Virus record (IMG/VR): IMGVR_UViG_3300023174_006722
Location: 1-32,520 of that record
Length of the DNA: 32,520 bases
Reading direction: 5' to 3' (one strand)
Origin: a virus
Shown: piece after piece, positions 1 to 9,876 of the stretch
Position numbering within the stretch: the first letter of the stretch is position 1
Layout of the letters: each line of letters opens with the position of its first letter
Notes under the pieces: generated by a model
What the model saw: only the letters and a program-made list of their open reading frames with translations
Databases searched by the model: none
Told to the model about the DNA's origin: nothing
Program-made: the position numbers and the translations under genes

Positions 1-3000
1 TTGGTTTGTGGTTGGAGGGGGGGGGGTGACAGTGGGTGTCCTGGTGGGAGATACTGTGGGTGTGGGGGTGGGAGTAATGGGCACCACATCAATGAAGAAT
101 CTGGCTGTTACAGAATTGTATTCAGCTGTGGGGTTGGAAATTGTGTCTATGGCAATCCTGCCCAGGCTGCTACCATATATGAAGCTGCCAATGAGGAAGC
201 CTGGGCCACTCACATATGAAAAATATGTGCCTGGGCCTGTGGTGTCTGTTAAATATGTTGCTGTTGCACTTGCTTGTATCCAATTGCCTATCTGCACAGC
301 TGTTGGACAGTTGATTGTTATGTCTGGTGTGGCCAACACTGGTGCATTATCTGGATTTATGAAGAACCCTCTGCTCATTAATGAATCATAAGCATCATTG
401 CTGTAAACAGTTCTGCCTTGGCCAATATCATACATTTGCAGATAACCACTACTATTAGCTGGATGTCTGCACAGAGAATCCAGAATTGTGTCTATGGCCT
501 TGCCACTCATGGCAGTGCAGTAATCAAGATACAACACCTCTATGTTTATGGCACTTGGTGGTATGATTACTGACAGATTGACACAATTGCTAAGATTGAG
601 CTCGCCAATACGTTTACCAGCATTGTAACTTGACAAATCCATGTAAGATATGGATGTTTCATTTAAGGTGATATAATCAATGGCTTGGGTCATGTTGAGT
701 TTGAATCCTGTGAGAGGATTGTTTGAAGCATAGAACTGTGTTAATTTTGTTAGAGTGGCTGGTATGTCCAGAGATGTGAGCTTGTTAGAAACCAACTGCA
801 AACTAGCTAGTTGTGTGTATGTGGCAGGTATGTTGATGGATGTCAAGGAGTTATTAGAAGCCAGGAAGTATGCAAGTGGTGCTGTGGCAGGCAGATTGAT
901 GCTGCTGAGCAAGTTGTATCCCAAACTGATAGTAGTGGCATTGGTGAGGGCGGACACATTGATGCTGGTTAATCTCTGATAATCCATGTTGCAGGTTTGC
1001 AGCAATGCATTGTTGGACAAGTCTATGCTACTGAGCAACCCATAATTGCAATTCAATATTTTTAAGTTTGGTAAATTGGATGGATTGAAGCTGCGCAGAT
1101 TGGTGTAGTCGACTCTTAGACTTGACAGAGCAGATGCATTATTGAAGGTGAGTGCATTTAAAGGAAGGTCATAGTCTGTTGGGAGGGGATACCCTGTTAT
1201 GGTAACATCTTTGAGGGATGGTGTATTATTTATGGCAAATGCAGGCACCCCAAATGCATATTTTTGAAAGTATGTCCTGGAAATGTCTATATTGTTTAAA
1301 CTGGGATTATTATCCAGATTCAAAGCAGTGAGAGGCACTCCAGCAGCAGTAAATGTAACTAGATTGGGACAACCAGTGAGGGTGCATGCACTCAAGCTTG
1401 CCAGATTCTGTATGCTGCCGCTGCCTGATCTTAATTCCACAGAAGTGAGTGCATTCATTGCAGAATCAAATTGAATGCCAGTCAATGATCTGGCAGCAGT
1501 GCCAACACTCAAAATAACCAAACATGAACTCAATGGTGCCACATCAGCAGAGGAGAGTGCAGTGGAAGATATGGAAAGATATCTGATGCTGGATAATTTT
1601 GCAAAGTTGGTGTAAGCCACAGGAGAGGCAACTGTGAAACCAGTTAATGCTCTCAAGGATGTAGGTGCAAATGATGTGACTACTGTGCTTGCAGTGGACA
1701 AGAATTTTATGTTGTTGGGCCATGCTGGGTACATGATGTCTCTGAGCCTGGTTCCTTGTATGGTGATTTGTGTGAGGCCTGTGTCACCAGTCAAATCAAG
1801 TGCAGATAGATTGGGTGAATAAATTGACAAGTAGTTTAAAGTGGGGGTTGCAGAAATGTCCAAGCTTGTGAGAGCTGTATTGTATAAGTCCAAGGTCTGC
1901 AAAGATTGTTTGTTGGCTGTTAAGCTGAACAAAGATGTGCAATTGTTTGCATATATCCAATTTAAGTCCTTGTTTGTTGATGCATCAATGCATGACAATT
2001 GGGGTGCATTTGCAATGTACAGTGTCTGCATGCTTGTGCCTATGGCATTGTAGGAGGACAGATGTTTTATGTTGATGGATGTTAGAGCTGGATTATTATG
2101 CAAGTATAGTTGATTGGTGTTGAATGAGTTGGTGGGACTGGCATAATAAAAATTAGAAAAATCTGCTTCTTTTAAGTTGGCATTGCCACCAAAGTCTATT
2201 ACAGTAAATCCACTGATTGCAGATATGCCTGTCACATTGTTCAATGCACTCATGGCAGTGCCATACATTCTCAATTCACGCAATGCAGTCAAACCTGTTA
2301 CATCAGTGCCTGACAGTATGGTGTTTGGGTTGAAATTTAATATGTTGAGGTTGGGCAGACCTCTGCTTGGTTTGGCAGGATTGCCCAGTCTGATGGTGCG
2401 GAGACCATTATTACTTTGTATTTCAATAGATCTGAGAGTTGAGTGCTCATGCAAGTAGAAATTAATAAATTGATTGTTGCTAAATGACAAACCATCAAGT
2501 GCAGATAATGCAGTCAGCACAGTTGTGGAGCAGTTGTTGTCTGTCAATGGGTAGGTTTGCGCACCATTTGTTCTGGCTTGCAGAGTTTTAAATGTGGTTT
2601 GTCGGGCTGGTTGTGACAAATTGTCAATTAATTCTGCAAATTGGTTGCTTGCTGTCAAGGGGTTGTTAGCAAAACTAATTTTTTCCAGGACAGGCAGCTG
2701 ATTTAAGCCACCAATATGATGAAAGGATTTGATGGCATTTGAAAAAATGTCAACATTTTTTAAGTTTATGTTCTCACTGTTGAAGAATGGTCCACCTGTT
2801 AGTATACCACCCCAGCATTCATACAAGTTTGCATTAATAGCCCCAGACAACCCTGCATAATAAAAGAATCCAGGTCTCACATCCAAATTGACTATTGTTC
2901 TGCAAGCAGAAATGCTTTGTCTGGCTGCTTCCACAGATGTGATCCATGGTGGAAGAGAACCCGGGAGACCATGCCTGCTGTTGAAACTAGTGTAAGTCTG

Positions 3001-3282
3001 CAAGTTGGGGGTCAAGCTGAAATCTACCCACCAACAGGGCGGACGCCCATTATATGTTGATGTGTCCATTGTGGCAATAGTTGATACTGGTCTGCTTGTG
3101 GTTTCAGCTGACAATGTTCTGGTGGAATCGCAATCAGCGCGCAGATCTACGCCGCAGATAAGGGGTGTAGTTGTAGTTGTATAGGATGGTATCCAGCTAG
3201 TTACCCAACTTGCACTATCATTATAACTGTTGCACCAACCTGACCGGGGTTGTTCAAAATACATGAATTTGGTGAATGCCAT
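1..3282 (-). CDS. Leucine-rich-repeat tail/baseplate adhesin, 3' end outside window
   Basis: An open frame without stops runs from ATG at 3282 to the left edge: 1,094 codons, in frame at base 1. Residues 1-165 are a Cys/Trp-containing N-terminal region. From about 170 to 930 there are many irregular leucine-rich repeats of roughly 20-24 residues with cores such as LTSINIPAT, LTSLDIPAT and LSSIDLSNN; the most regular copies lie at about 660-1110 on the plus strand. A beta-rich segment follows at about 960-1060, then a Pro/Thr-rich stalk (TPTPTPTV, then PPPP) at the window edge. LRR folds generally bind proteins or glycans, so a receptor-binding or fibre role at the baseplate rim is likely but inferred. 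The gene follows the 1,036-aa wedge gene by one base, with GGAG six bases before ATG. Coding is secure; the exact role is not. Confidence 0.85.
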   Translation of the reverse strand, partial: MAFTKFMYFEQPRSGWCNSYNDSASWVTSWIPSYTTTTTPLICGVDLRADCDSTRTLSAETTSRPVSTIATMDTSTYNGRPPCWWVDFSLTPNLQTYTSFNSRHGLPGSLPPWITSVEAARQSISACRTIVNLDVRPGFFYYAGLSGAINANLYECWGGILTGGPFFNSENINLKNVDIFSNAIKSFHHIGGLNQLPVLEKISFANNPLTASNQFAELIDNLSQPARQTTFKTLQARTNGAQTYPLTDNNCSTTVLTALSALDGLSFSNNQFINFYLHEHSTLRSIEIQSNNGLRTIRLGNPAKPSRGLPNLNILNFNPNTILSGTDVTGLTALRELRMYGTAMSALNNVTGISAISGFTVIDFGGNANLKEADFSNFYYASPTNSFNTNQLYLHNNPALTSINIKHLSSYNAIGTSMQTLYIANAPQLSCIDASTNKDLNWIYANNCTSLFSLTANKQSLQTLDLYNTALTSLDISATPTLNYLSIYSPNLSALDLTGDTGLTQITIQGTRLRDIMYPAWPNNIKFLSTASTVVTSFAPTSLRALTGFTVASPVAYTNFAKLSSIRYLSISSTALSSADVAPLSSCLVILSVGTAARSLTGIQFDSAMNALTSVELRSGSGSIQNLASLSACTLTGCPNLVTFTAAGVPLTALNLDNNPSLNNIDISRTYFQKYAFGVPAFAINNTPSLKDVTITGYPLPTDYDLPLNALTFNNASALSSLRVDYTNLRSFNPSNLPNLKILNCNYGLLSSIDLSNNALLQTCNMDYQRLTSINVSALTNATTISLGYNLLSSINLPATAPLAYFLASNNSLTSINIPATYTQLASLQLVSNKLTSLDIPATLTKLTQFYASNNPLTGFKLNMTQAIDYITLNETSISYMDLSSYNAGKRIGELNLSNCVNLSVIIPPSAINIEVLYLDYCTAMSGKAIDTILDSLCRHPANSSGYLQMYDIGQGRTVYSNDAYDSLMSRGFFINPDNAPVLATPDITINCPTAVQIGNWIQASATATYLTDTTGPGTYFSYVSGPGFLIGSFIYGSSLGRIAIDTISNPTAEYNSVTARFFIDVVPITPTPTPTVSPTRTPTVTPPPPTTNQ
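17..26 (-). repeat. Homopolymer tract C(10) in the adhesin stalk
   Basis: Ten consecutive C residues on the coding strand (G on the plus strand) encode part of a Pro-Pro-Pro-Pro segment in the Pro/Thr-rich stalk of the LRR adhesin. A gain or loss of one base would shift the frame of everything downstream. It could be a phase-variable tract or a site prone to sequencing error. Confidence 0.75.
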
Positions 3283-3283
3283 A

Positions 3284-6200
3284 TTATGCTCCGAATTCAA
3301 ACTCTCCGTTTATGATTGCTCCAGAACTAGATCCAGTCACATAGTAAGTGCCGTAATTGTACACATGAGGGTTGCCAAAATTCACATGACTTAGATCAAT
3401 GGTGGGCCTGTACATACGATTGGATATATTAGTTAATACACCATTGATGTATTTAAAGTCTATAACAAACAAATAACTCAAGTTGGAAGTGTCTTTGCCA
3501 AAGTAAGATATGGTGTATTGATCCAGTTCAGTGTTGTATGTTAAGATAGGTTTGTCTATGCGGGTAATATCAATGTCTTGATTGGTGCCAGACAGAGAGA
3601 AGGTGCTCACATCTTCAAATGTTAGGGTGGAGATGTTTTTACTGGGGTAAAGCTGTGTGATGTTCAGCCTGTTTAAATCCAATGTGTATATCACAGGATA
3701 AATTGCTTTGAAGTTGGATGCACTTAACACTGGATGCAACATCATGCTGCACATGAGCAACAGGTTTTCCTTCTCATTAAACCAAATTGTGCTGGTTTTT
3801 TCGAGCATTGGGTTGGTATTGCCTCTGGTTATGTATGTTTCATTGTGTGTTGAGTAGCCTATGGTAGCTGTTTCAGGATCAAAGGTTAATTTATCAAAAA
3901 CTAAATAATTTTCTGTTTCAATTTGAATCACATCATAAAACAGATCAAAGTTTATCACATTGTGATTGAGCTCATGCAGAATTTCGGTGGGGTATTTTAA
4001 AAATATGCCTGACAATGCAGAAGAAACAGGTATAACCAAAGAGCTGTTGTTATTTCTAAAGTAGAAACTACCATAATTTGCAAATCTTGTCTCATAGATT
4101 GTTTTGTTTTCATCAGGGCCTGCAACAGTTGGCAGGTAAGCAGTTTGTCTCAAAGGAATATTATAATTAACATAATTGCTTTGCATTACAAAATCAGAGT
4201 TATCACCCAAGTTGTCCAGTGCATTTTTGCATGGTTCAATGTAATCAGTGAACCCACTGATTATAAAATATGAACAATCATACAATTGCACAGCTGAGCT
4301 GGGTGCAGTGTATAGGAATGTAGGTGCAAATGCAAAATTAGCTCTATATTGTGGTCCCATTGGATTTGTAGCAGCTTCAATTAGCTCATCATAATAAGTC
4401 ACTGTAGTGTAGGGATCAAAAGATGTGGCATCAGAAGGAGAATCAACAAGTGCTGTTCCATTGGCATTGATGAAAGTGTATGCATCTTTAAAGAAGCATT
4501 GCACATCATTTTTGATGAAATCCTGGCAAAATACTTCTGGTTGATATCTGTATGAATTGATGAAGAAATATGCACCAGTTAATGCATAATGAGGTGATCC
4601 CATGTTGTAGAATTGATATGAGGGAGTGTAATAACCTGTGCCTGGTGGAATATTGTTTGTGGTCTTTAGTATTATCCCTGACAATGATTGCAAGTCATTG
4701 TTGGTGATGTATGTGTTTGTGAACATGTCACCACTTAAAATCAAGCAACGTGTCACAACAGCATCTCTTGCAGAAAGAATGTCTGATGTATTGGTTGCTC
4801 TATTAACATACTTGTAAAGCCCGTAGTCATTGCCATACACATCTGATTTGTATTGTACCAATGTTTTATCTATGGACACTAATGTGTCAAGTCTGCTTGC
4901 AATCGGAAATTCAGTTACCGGTATCTGTTTGTATATGTCACTGTTAGCCCATGTGTCTTTTTTAAACCCTTTGAAAAAATCTTGTGGGTCAATGTACCTG
5001 GAAATGCCTTGTGTGTTGTAGAGCAGTGATTGTTCTCTTGATTGATACCCTCTCAAGGTGGGAAGCAGGGGATCACTCTTAGCATCACCATACAGGTAGC
5101 TGTTTGTAAAGTCTGCTTGCACAACACTGTTATCTTCTATGAAATCTAATGGGGTAAATTGATTTTCTTTGGTATTGCCAATGATATTACCAAACTTTGT
5201 GGGGTCTGGAAATACATAAACAGCATTTTCAGATAACTTGTCTGAATTTATAAAAGAAGTGAAATTAAAATTATTAAAATTTAGGAATCCTATTTTGTCT
5301 GGCTTAAAAAACAATCCTTGTTGTTTTGCAGTCTTCAATCCACTCAGATTAGGAACAAATGCAACTGTGGGGTACAATTTATTCAAGTAGTTTGCAAAAG
5401 GCGCATCAGCTTTAAACAACAGCCCTGATACAACATTGCTGACAGTGGATCCAGTTGAAACATAGTAAAAATCTGTTCCCATGTATTTTTTGTTCAGAGC
5501 AGCCAGTAGATTGAGCTTCAAATTTGCTTGTGTGTTGTTGTTGATGAGATTTATAAAATCAGCATCTTTAAGTAAGTCCAACTGTGTTGCATCAATGGTG
5601 GGTATGACAGTGAAATTATTTGTACCGAGTTCAGTTAGATAGAAAGGATAAGAAGTGATGGCACTTACTATGGCACTGTTAAAATTTAAATACAGATTCG
5701 GGTCAACTTCGAAGAAATTGAGAATAAAATTTTCTGCCCTCTCGCCTGTGGCGTTGTAAGCAGAAGCAGTTGGTGTGCTTATGTCAAAATAGTTGCTGTT
5801 GTTGTCGTACAGCTCCTCAATTTCAATGACTGTGTTGTTTCGAATGGAGGATAATGTTAAGTTGAGGGTTCTTGTTAACTCAGTTAAATCCTGTGTTTCT
5901 AATGTTTTAGAAATTTCATTGTAAATGAGTTTTTGCAACCCAATGTTGCTGCCCTTCAGACTGTATTCAGTAGCTGCAGTCTTAACTTTGTCTCTCAATG
6001 TGGAAAAATACATGCATATGTCTCTTACTTTGCGAGCAAAGAAAGGCACAGCAATGATAACATCATGTGGGTTGTTGAAGTCTAGGTTTTTTAAAAATCT
6101 TCTCTCTTCTGTTGAAGTGTAATTCAGTACTATCTCATTTACAAGTGCTGTGTATTGCTCTCTGATAGTAAATTGTGAGACATCTGTAATGTTGTGCTGT

Positions 6201-6394
6201 TGATTGAAGAAGCTGTTGATGTATTCATTGTATCTTGCAAATTGCTGGTCATAACTCACTGTGGATACAGCATTAAGTCTGATCCACTCTATGAAACTCA
6301 AGGGATTAGTAGAAGTAGCCACGGTACCGTCAAGCGTTACATCGGTAACTGTTACTGCATTGTTCGGTGAATAAAATCTACCTAATTCTGACAT
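3284..6394 (-). CDS. Large baseplate structural protein, T4 gp7-sized and gp7-placed
   Basis: 1,036 residues, close to the roughly 1,030 of T4 gp7. The N-terminal 200 residues are helical and charged, with a segment around residues 100-165 (EERRFLKNLDF, VPFFARKVRDICMYF, YSLKGSNIGLQKLIYNEI) that resembles a conserved block I recall from T4-like marine phage virion proteins. The rest is rich in Asn, Tyr, Phe and Thr, as in beta-structured virion proteins. No enzyme motif is visible. It lies downstream of gp25- and gp6-like genes and the PKD/propeller gene, the region that encodes wedge proteins 7 and 8 in T4. I infer a baseplate wedge or peripheral baseplate role. An ATTAAATA motif five bases before ATG suggests its own late promoter. 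Confidence 0.6.
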   Translation of the reverse strand: MSELGRFYSPNNAVTVTDVTLDGTVATSTNPLSFIEWIRLNAVSTVSYDQQFARYNEYINSFFNQQHNITDVSQFTIREQYTALVNEIVLNYTSTEERRFLKNLDFNNPHDVIIAVPFFARKVRDICMYFSTLRDKVKTAATEYSLKGSNIGLQKLIYNEISKTLETQDLTELTRTLNLTLSSIRNNTVIEIEELYDNNSNYFDISTPTASAYNATGERAENFILNFFEVDPNLYLNFNSAIVSAITSYPFYLTELGTNNFTVIPTIDATQLDLLKDADFINLINNNTQANLKLNLLAALNKKYMGTDFYYVSTGSTVSNVVSGLLFKADAPFANYLNKLYPTVAFVPNLSGLKTAKQQGLFFKPDKIGFLNFNNFNFTSFINSDKLSENAVYVFPDPTKFGNIIGNTKENQFTPLDFIEDNSVVQADFTNSYLYGDAKSDPLLPTLRGYQSREQSLLYNTQGISRYIDPQDFFKGFKKDTWANSDIYKQIPVTEFPIASRLDTLVSIDKTLVQYKSDVYGNDYGLYKYVNRATNTSDILSARDAVVTRCLILSGDMFTNTYITNNDLQSLSGIILKTTNNIPPGTGYYTPSYQFYNMGSPHYALTGAYFFINSYRYQPEVFCQDFIKNDVQCFFKDAYTFINANGTALVDSPSDATSFDPYTTVTYYDELIEAATNPMGPQYRANFAFAPTFLYTAPSSAVQLYDCSYFIISGFTDYIEPCKNALDNLGDNSDFVMQSNYVNYNIPLRQTAYLPTVAGPDENKTIYETRFANYGSFYFRNNNSSLVIPVSSALSGIFLKYPTEILHELNHNVINFDLFYDVIQIETENYLVFDKLTFDPETATIGYSTHNETYITRGNTNPMLEKTSTIWFNEKENLLLMCSMMLHPVLSASNFKAIYPVIYTLDLNRLNITQLYPSKNISTLTFEDVSTFSLSGTNQDIDITRIDKPILTYNTELDQYTISYFGKDTSNLSYLFVIDFKYINGVLTNISNRMYRPTIDLSHVNFGNPHVYNYGTYYVTGSSSGAIINGEFEFGA
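3289..3292 (-). promoter_or_regulatory. Shine-Dalgarno GGAG for the LRR adhesin gene
   Basis: GGAG lies six bases before ATG 3282, inside the last codons of the upstream gene. It supports this start and shows that SD-type initiation is used within operons, in contrast to the genes preceded by the TAAATA motif. Confidence 0.6.
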
Positions 6395-6399
6395 TAAAA

Positions 6400-6407
6400 T
6401 ATTTAAT
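6400..6407 (-). promoter_or_regulatory. Late-promoter-like ATTAAATA
   Basis: ATTAAATA on the minus strand ends five bases before ATG 6394 and overlaps the stop codon of the upstream 1,157-aa gene. It matches the window-wide motif NNTAAATA at fixed distance from a start. No SD is present. Confidence 0.5.
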
Positions 6408-9400
6408 TGTTGTATACAATATTGGTATTGTTAGTAAACAACCTTAATCCTTTGGTAAGTTCATAAGAAATCATATTCTCCACAATGCCTGTGTTTTTTC
6501 TCCACTCTTCATATGAGCTTAAAGCGGGATTCAGGGTGTTTTGCGGGTTTTTCCAGTCAATTGTATTGTTATGGTATGTATTTTCTTCATTTGAAATGAA
6601 CTCAAAAAATCTGTAGTAATTGCCAATTTTTGTACCAGAGATGGATCTGGGAGCTACCAAGCCCCAGCCCCAATTGTATGCATAAGTGCTCAGAGGCACA
6701 ACACTGTTGCTGGATAGGTACGGCAAATATACATTGTTAACTAGAATGTAATTATTAGAAAAGATTTCTTGTGCAACAACAGGTTTACCTGAAGTTATGT
6801 AGCTAGTTTCTGTGGATAATAGGGGTCCCAGATTAATTCCATAAATTGAACTGTTGGAATAACCTTTTTTATCAAAATTCAAATTGTATGTGTTCTTATC
6901 TCCCCACAGTATTTTATGTTTTATGCTTAATATGTCTATCAATCGACGCAGCTGAGGAGGAAAAGGGTAGTTGTATTCTTCAAATTGCACACCAAGCTCA
7001 CCACAGAATGAAATTAATTTATCCACATTGCATTTATCTATGTCTGCATTATTGGAAACAAAGTTTGCAATTTTCTCATAAATAGTTTTCCCCAATTCAT
7101 ATGGTTGAGCAGATGTACCGCCCACTATTGTCTTTAGAAACTCATTAAAGAATACAGTCTTATCAAGTAGTGATTCTTGAAATCGTAAGCCATTTAAAAA
7201 CTCACTTGCATCAAAATCTTCATTAATCTTTGCAACAGAATACTTGCCTGTTTTGGGGTACACATTAAACACATTTGACTCCCCCGTTAGATACCTTGTG
7301 ATTGTATAAGGGACCATGTACTTGTTGATCCATCTGGCACCGTTCCAGTCACCATAAGCTTGGAATGTCTTTTCAACCATTGCACTCACAGGAATAATTG
7401 TACTCAAAATAGGAAAATCCAAAGCCAGGAAATCTTGATCATCCACTGATGTCAAAGTTGTTTGCTCAGTGTCAATGTAGTATAGCTTTTGATCAACATT
7501 ATTAATAGTCCATACGTAATTTGCAGTGTCACAAGCTATTCCACCTATGCTACAGATATAATTGGTGGTGTTACCGCCTGCAGAGCCAGCAGGGTAATAT
7601 GTTAATGCCCTTGAAATACCATCAATTCTGATTATAGTATCCCGGTCACTTACAACATATGCATTCTGCTGTCCATCCAGAGTAATATTACCAGCTAATC
7701 TGAAACCAGACAATGGATACCCTGATACCAAAGCGCCTGTAGATTCAAATTTATATACCAGATCATTTCTACCAGTGAGATCAGTTGCAAATGATAGTAG
7801 GTTCAATGCTGTGACCCATACATACTTGTTCCTATCCACAATGAGCTCTTCGGGAGATATGTTTGGTGGTATAGGCACAACAGTTATTATGGTACCATTG
7901 GAATCATATTTTATGAGCAAGCTTGAAGCAGGGTGGGTGTATGCAACCCACAAATTATTCTCATTATCTGTGTCAAGTGATGCAGGTAAGAGTAAATTTT
8001 CACCAGCAAACCCGCTCAACTCTGGTATATTGTAGTCAGCACTGAGAGAGACAACAATATTACTATATTCTGGGTATGCTACAGCTATACCTATGCCGGA
8101 AACAGTGTTCATTTTTATGCAAGACACAGAATCAAACAAGCTGAACCAAATATCACTGTTGCCATCAATTGCTATACTGTTTGGCGCAGCACTGCTTAAT
8201 TCAGGAGATGTGAGATCTATGTCTGCCACTACTTTTGCTGGGAGATTATACACATCTTCTACTAAGAAAGGAAAAGATGAGAGATAGAATGCAGATAATA
8301 TGGCACCAAAGATATCTATTTTATAAATTCTATCTGTTCTGCCATCAGCCACCCAGGATCTGTAGTCCTCACCAGCACCTGCTCCAGAGGGAGCAACAGC
8401 TACTGCATAACTTTCTGTACTGGCTGGGGTGCTGTAATCCATTATGTAGGCAGAAAGATACAAATCAGGGAAGCCACCGCAATAGTTATAAAAGGATGTT
8501 TTAAAAATGCGCTTAATGTAATTGTATTGTGGTTCTGCTATCCAGCCAACAATGCTATCCTTAGGAAAGTTCACAGGATCTTCCACAAAAATGCCAGCAG
8601 TCAACTTAACATTCTCTGTGGATGCACTTGCATTAAAATACCCTTTGTAAAATCCTCCTATGGATCGTGGTATTTCAGGAGAGAAATCACTGTAATATTT
8701 GACACTGGTGAGAGGTGACAGAGAGTTATCTTGCACTAAGTCAATCTGCACACTGAAAGCTGTGAGCGGGGGAATAATATCCTCAATGCTATTAGAATAA
8801 AGTGGTGGGTAAGTCTTAGTTGTGTAAAAGTCATTGTCTTTAAATCTTACTACAAATGGAATATCAGTATCTATGAAAGAATTCGGTGAAAAGAAGAAAC
8901 TTGATGAAGAGAGAGCCCCTTCACCATCTACACCGTTGGTAGTTATTGAAATTGAAGCTGCAGGATTGTGTCTTACTTTGATGATGGGCAGTACTGCAGG
9001 TTGAATATTTTGAAACCCATATGGTGGGTAGTCAACATAATCAAAGATGTTGCTATATTGTGAATAAAAATCTTTAAATTTAGCGTTATCCATTGACGCC
9101 ATCAATAAGATGGGGGCATCTCTTGTGGTATAGTTTTTGGTTCTGTCATCCACATAGTAGAAATCAGCTGATCCAGTAGTTCCTGCAAAATATGCACCTG
9201 TGTCAGTCTCAGCGCACTGTTCTATGTTATTATTATTAATTCTGGCATAAATTTTTGTACTTGGCAAGTCCAGCTTGTCGACAATAATAAATTCATCAAA
9301 GTCTCCTATGCGTTGCACTTGATAAAACCGAGACAGGCTTCTCAAATGACTCCATTTGTCATTAATGTATGAGTTATAATCAATGAATTCACCAGCGGCA

Positions 9401-9876
9401 CCTGATACATATAAATTAACTGTGTAAATACCACTTAATGCTTCATATGATTGCCAGCTATTTTGACATTGCACTGTTAAGGGTTCTATAATTTTACTTG
9501 CTGGTACATCATAGATAAATCTTTTGAAATCTTTGAACCCCAGGTCGTCACAAACAAAATTCTGAATTATAATGTTTGGTGTATATGAACTATCATAAGC
9601 TCTCCCGTTATTATCAAAAATAGTCAGTTTGGGTCTGTAAGTACCTGGCCATTTGTAGACATGGCTAGCTGTTAGCGTGTTGGCGTATGTACCATCACCA
9701 AAATTCCACTCAATTTTTTTATTAGATATGATTGTCTCACCAGACAACAGAGGGCATGATGTAAAATCTGGTATGAACTGTATTGGTGTGATGTCCAGTG
9801 TATATGCACTTAAAGTTGAATTGCCATCATACCCAACTGTATTGTAAAATACATATGTGTAGTATATGGATGACAT
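6403..9876 (-). CDS. Baseplate structural protein with PKD domain and beta-propeller
   Basis: 1,157 residues. A PKD-like fold occupies about 25-100 (WNFGDGT at 57-63, then HVYKWPGTYRPKLTIFD). Residues of about 505-800 hold at least five NHL/streptogramin-lyase-like propeller blades, each with a D/N-x-x-N/Y-x-W/Y-V turn: IAIDGNSDIWFS, LDTDNENNLWVAY, VDRNKYVWVTA, LDGQQNAYVVSD and IACDTANYVWTINN. The C-terminal 250 residues contain a helical segment (ELGKTIYEKIANFVSNNADID, LRRLIDILSIKHKILWG) that looks like a wedge attachment module. PKD and propeller domains are common ligand- or sugar-contacting modules, so this may link a wedge protein to a host-contact surface; that is inference. Its ATG overlaps the gp6-like stop (TAATG), with a weak GAGAG upstream, so translation is probably coupled. 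Confidence 0.65.
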   Translation of the reverse strand: MSSIYYTYVFYNTVGYDGNSTLSAYTLDITPIQFIPDFTSCPLLSGETIISNKKIEWNFGDGTYANTLTASHVYKWPGTYRPKLTIFDNNGRAYDSSYTPNIIIQNFVCDDLGFKDFKRFIYDVPASKIIEPLTVQCQNSWQSYEALSGIYTVNLYVSGAAGEFIDYNSYINDKWSHLRSLSRFYQVQRIGDFDEFIIVDKLDLPSTKIYARINNNNIEQCAETDTGAYFAGTTGSADFYYVDDRTKNYTTRDAPILLMASMDNAKFKDFYSQYSNIFDYVDYPPYGFQNIQPAVLPIIKVRHNPAASISITTNGVDGEGALSSSSFFFSPNSFIDTDIPFVVRFKDNDFYTTKTYPPLYSNSIEDIIPPLTAFSVQIDLVQDNSLSPLTSVKYYSDFSPEIPRSIGGFYKGYFNASASTENVKLTAGIFVEDPVNFPKDSIVGWIAEPQYNYIKRIFKTSFYNYCGGFPDLYLSAYIMDYSTPASTESYAVAVAPSGAGAGEDYRSWVADGRTDRIYKIDIFGAILSAFYLSSFPFLVEDVYNLPAKVVADIDLTSPELSSAAPNSIAIDGNSDIWFSLFDSVSCIKMNTVSGIGIAVAYPEYSNIVVSLSADYNIPELSGFAGENLLLPASLDTDNENNLWVAYTHPASSLLIKYDSNGTIITVVPIPPNISPEELIVDRNKYVWVTALNLLSFATDLTGRNDLVYKFESTGALVSGYPLSGFRLAGNITLDGQQNAYVVSDRDTIIRIDGISRALTYYPAGSAGGNTTNYICSIGGIACDTANYVWTINNVDQKLYYIDTEQTTLTSVDDQDFLALDFPILSTIIPVSAMVEKTFQAYGDWNGARWINKYMVPYTITRYLTGESNVFNVYPKTGKYSVAKINEDFDASEFLNGLRFQESLLDKTVFFNEFLKTIVGGTSAQPYELGKTIYEKIANFVSNNADIDKCNVDKLISFCGELGVQFEEYNYPFPPQLRRLIDILSIKHKILWGDKNTYNLNFDKKGYSNSSIYGINLGPLLSTETSYITSGKPVVAQEIFSNNYILVNNVYLPYLSSNSVVPLSTYAYNWGWGLVAPRSISGTKIGNYYRFFEFISNEENTYHNNTIDWKNPQNTLNPALSSYEEWRKNTGIVENMISYELTKGLRLFTNNTNIVYNN

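Noticed and set aside
1-2458. Plus-strand open frames at 1-219, 8-391, 755-979, 1283-1474, 1634-1822, 1841-2053 and 2177-2458
   Set aside because: All lie opposite the continuous minus-strand LRR adhesin frame, which has coherent repeats and a good start with SD. They have no start signals of their own.
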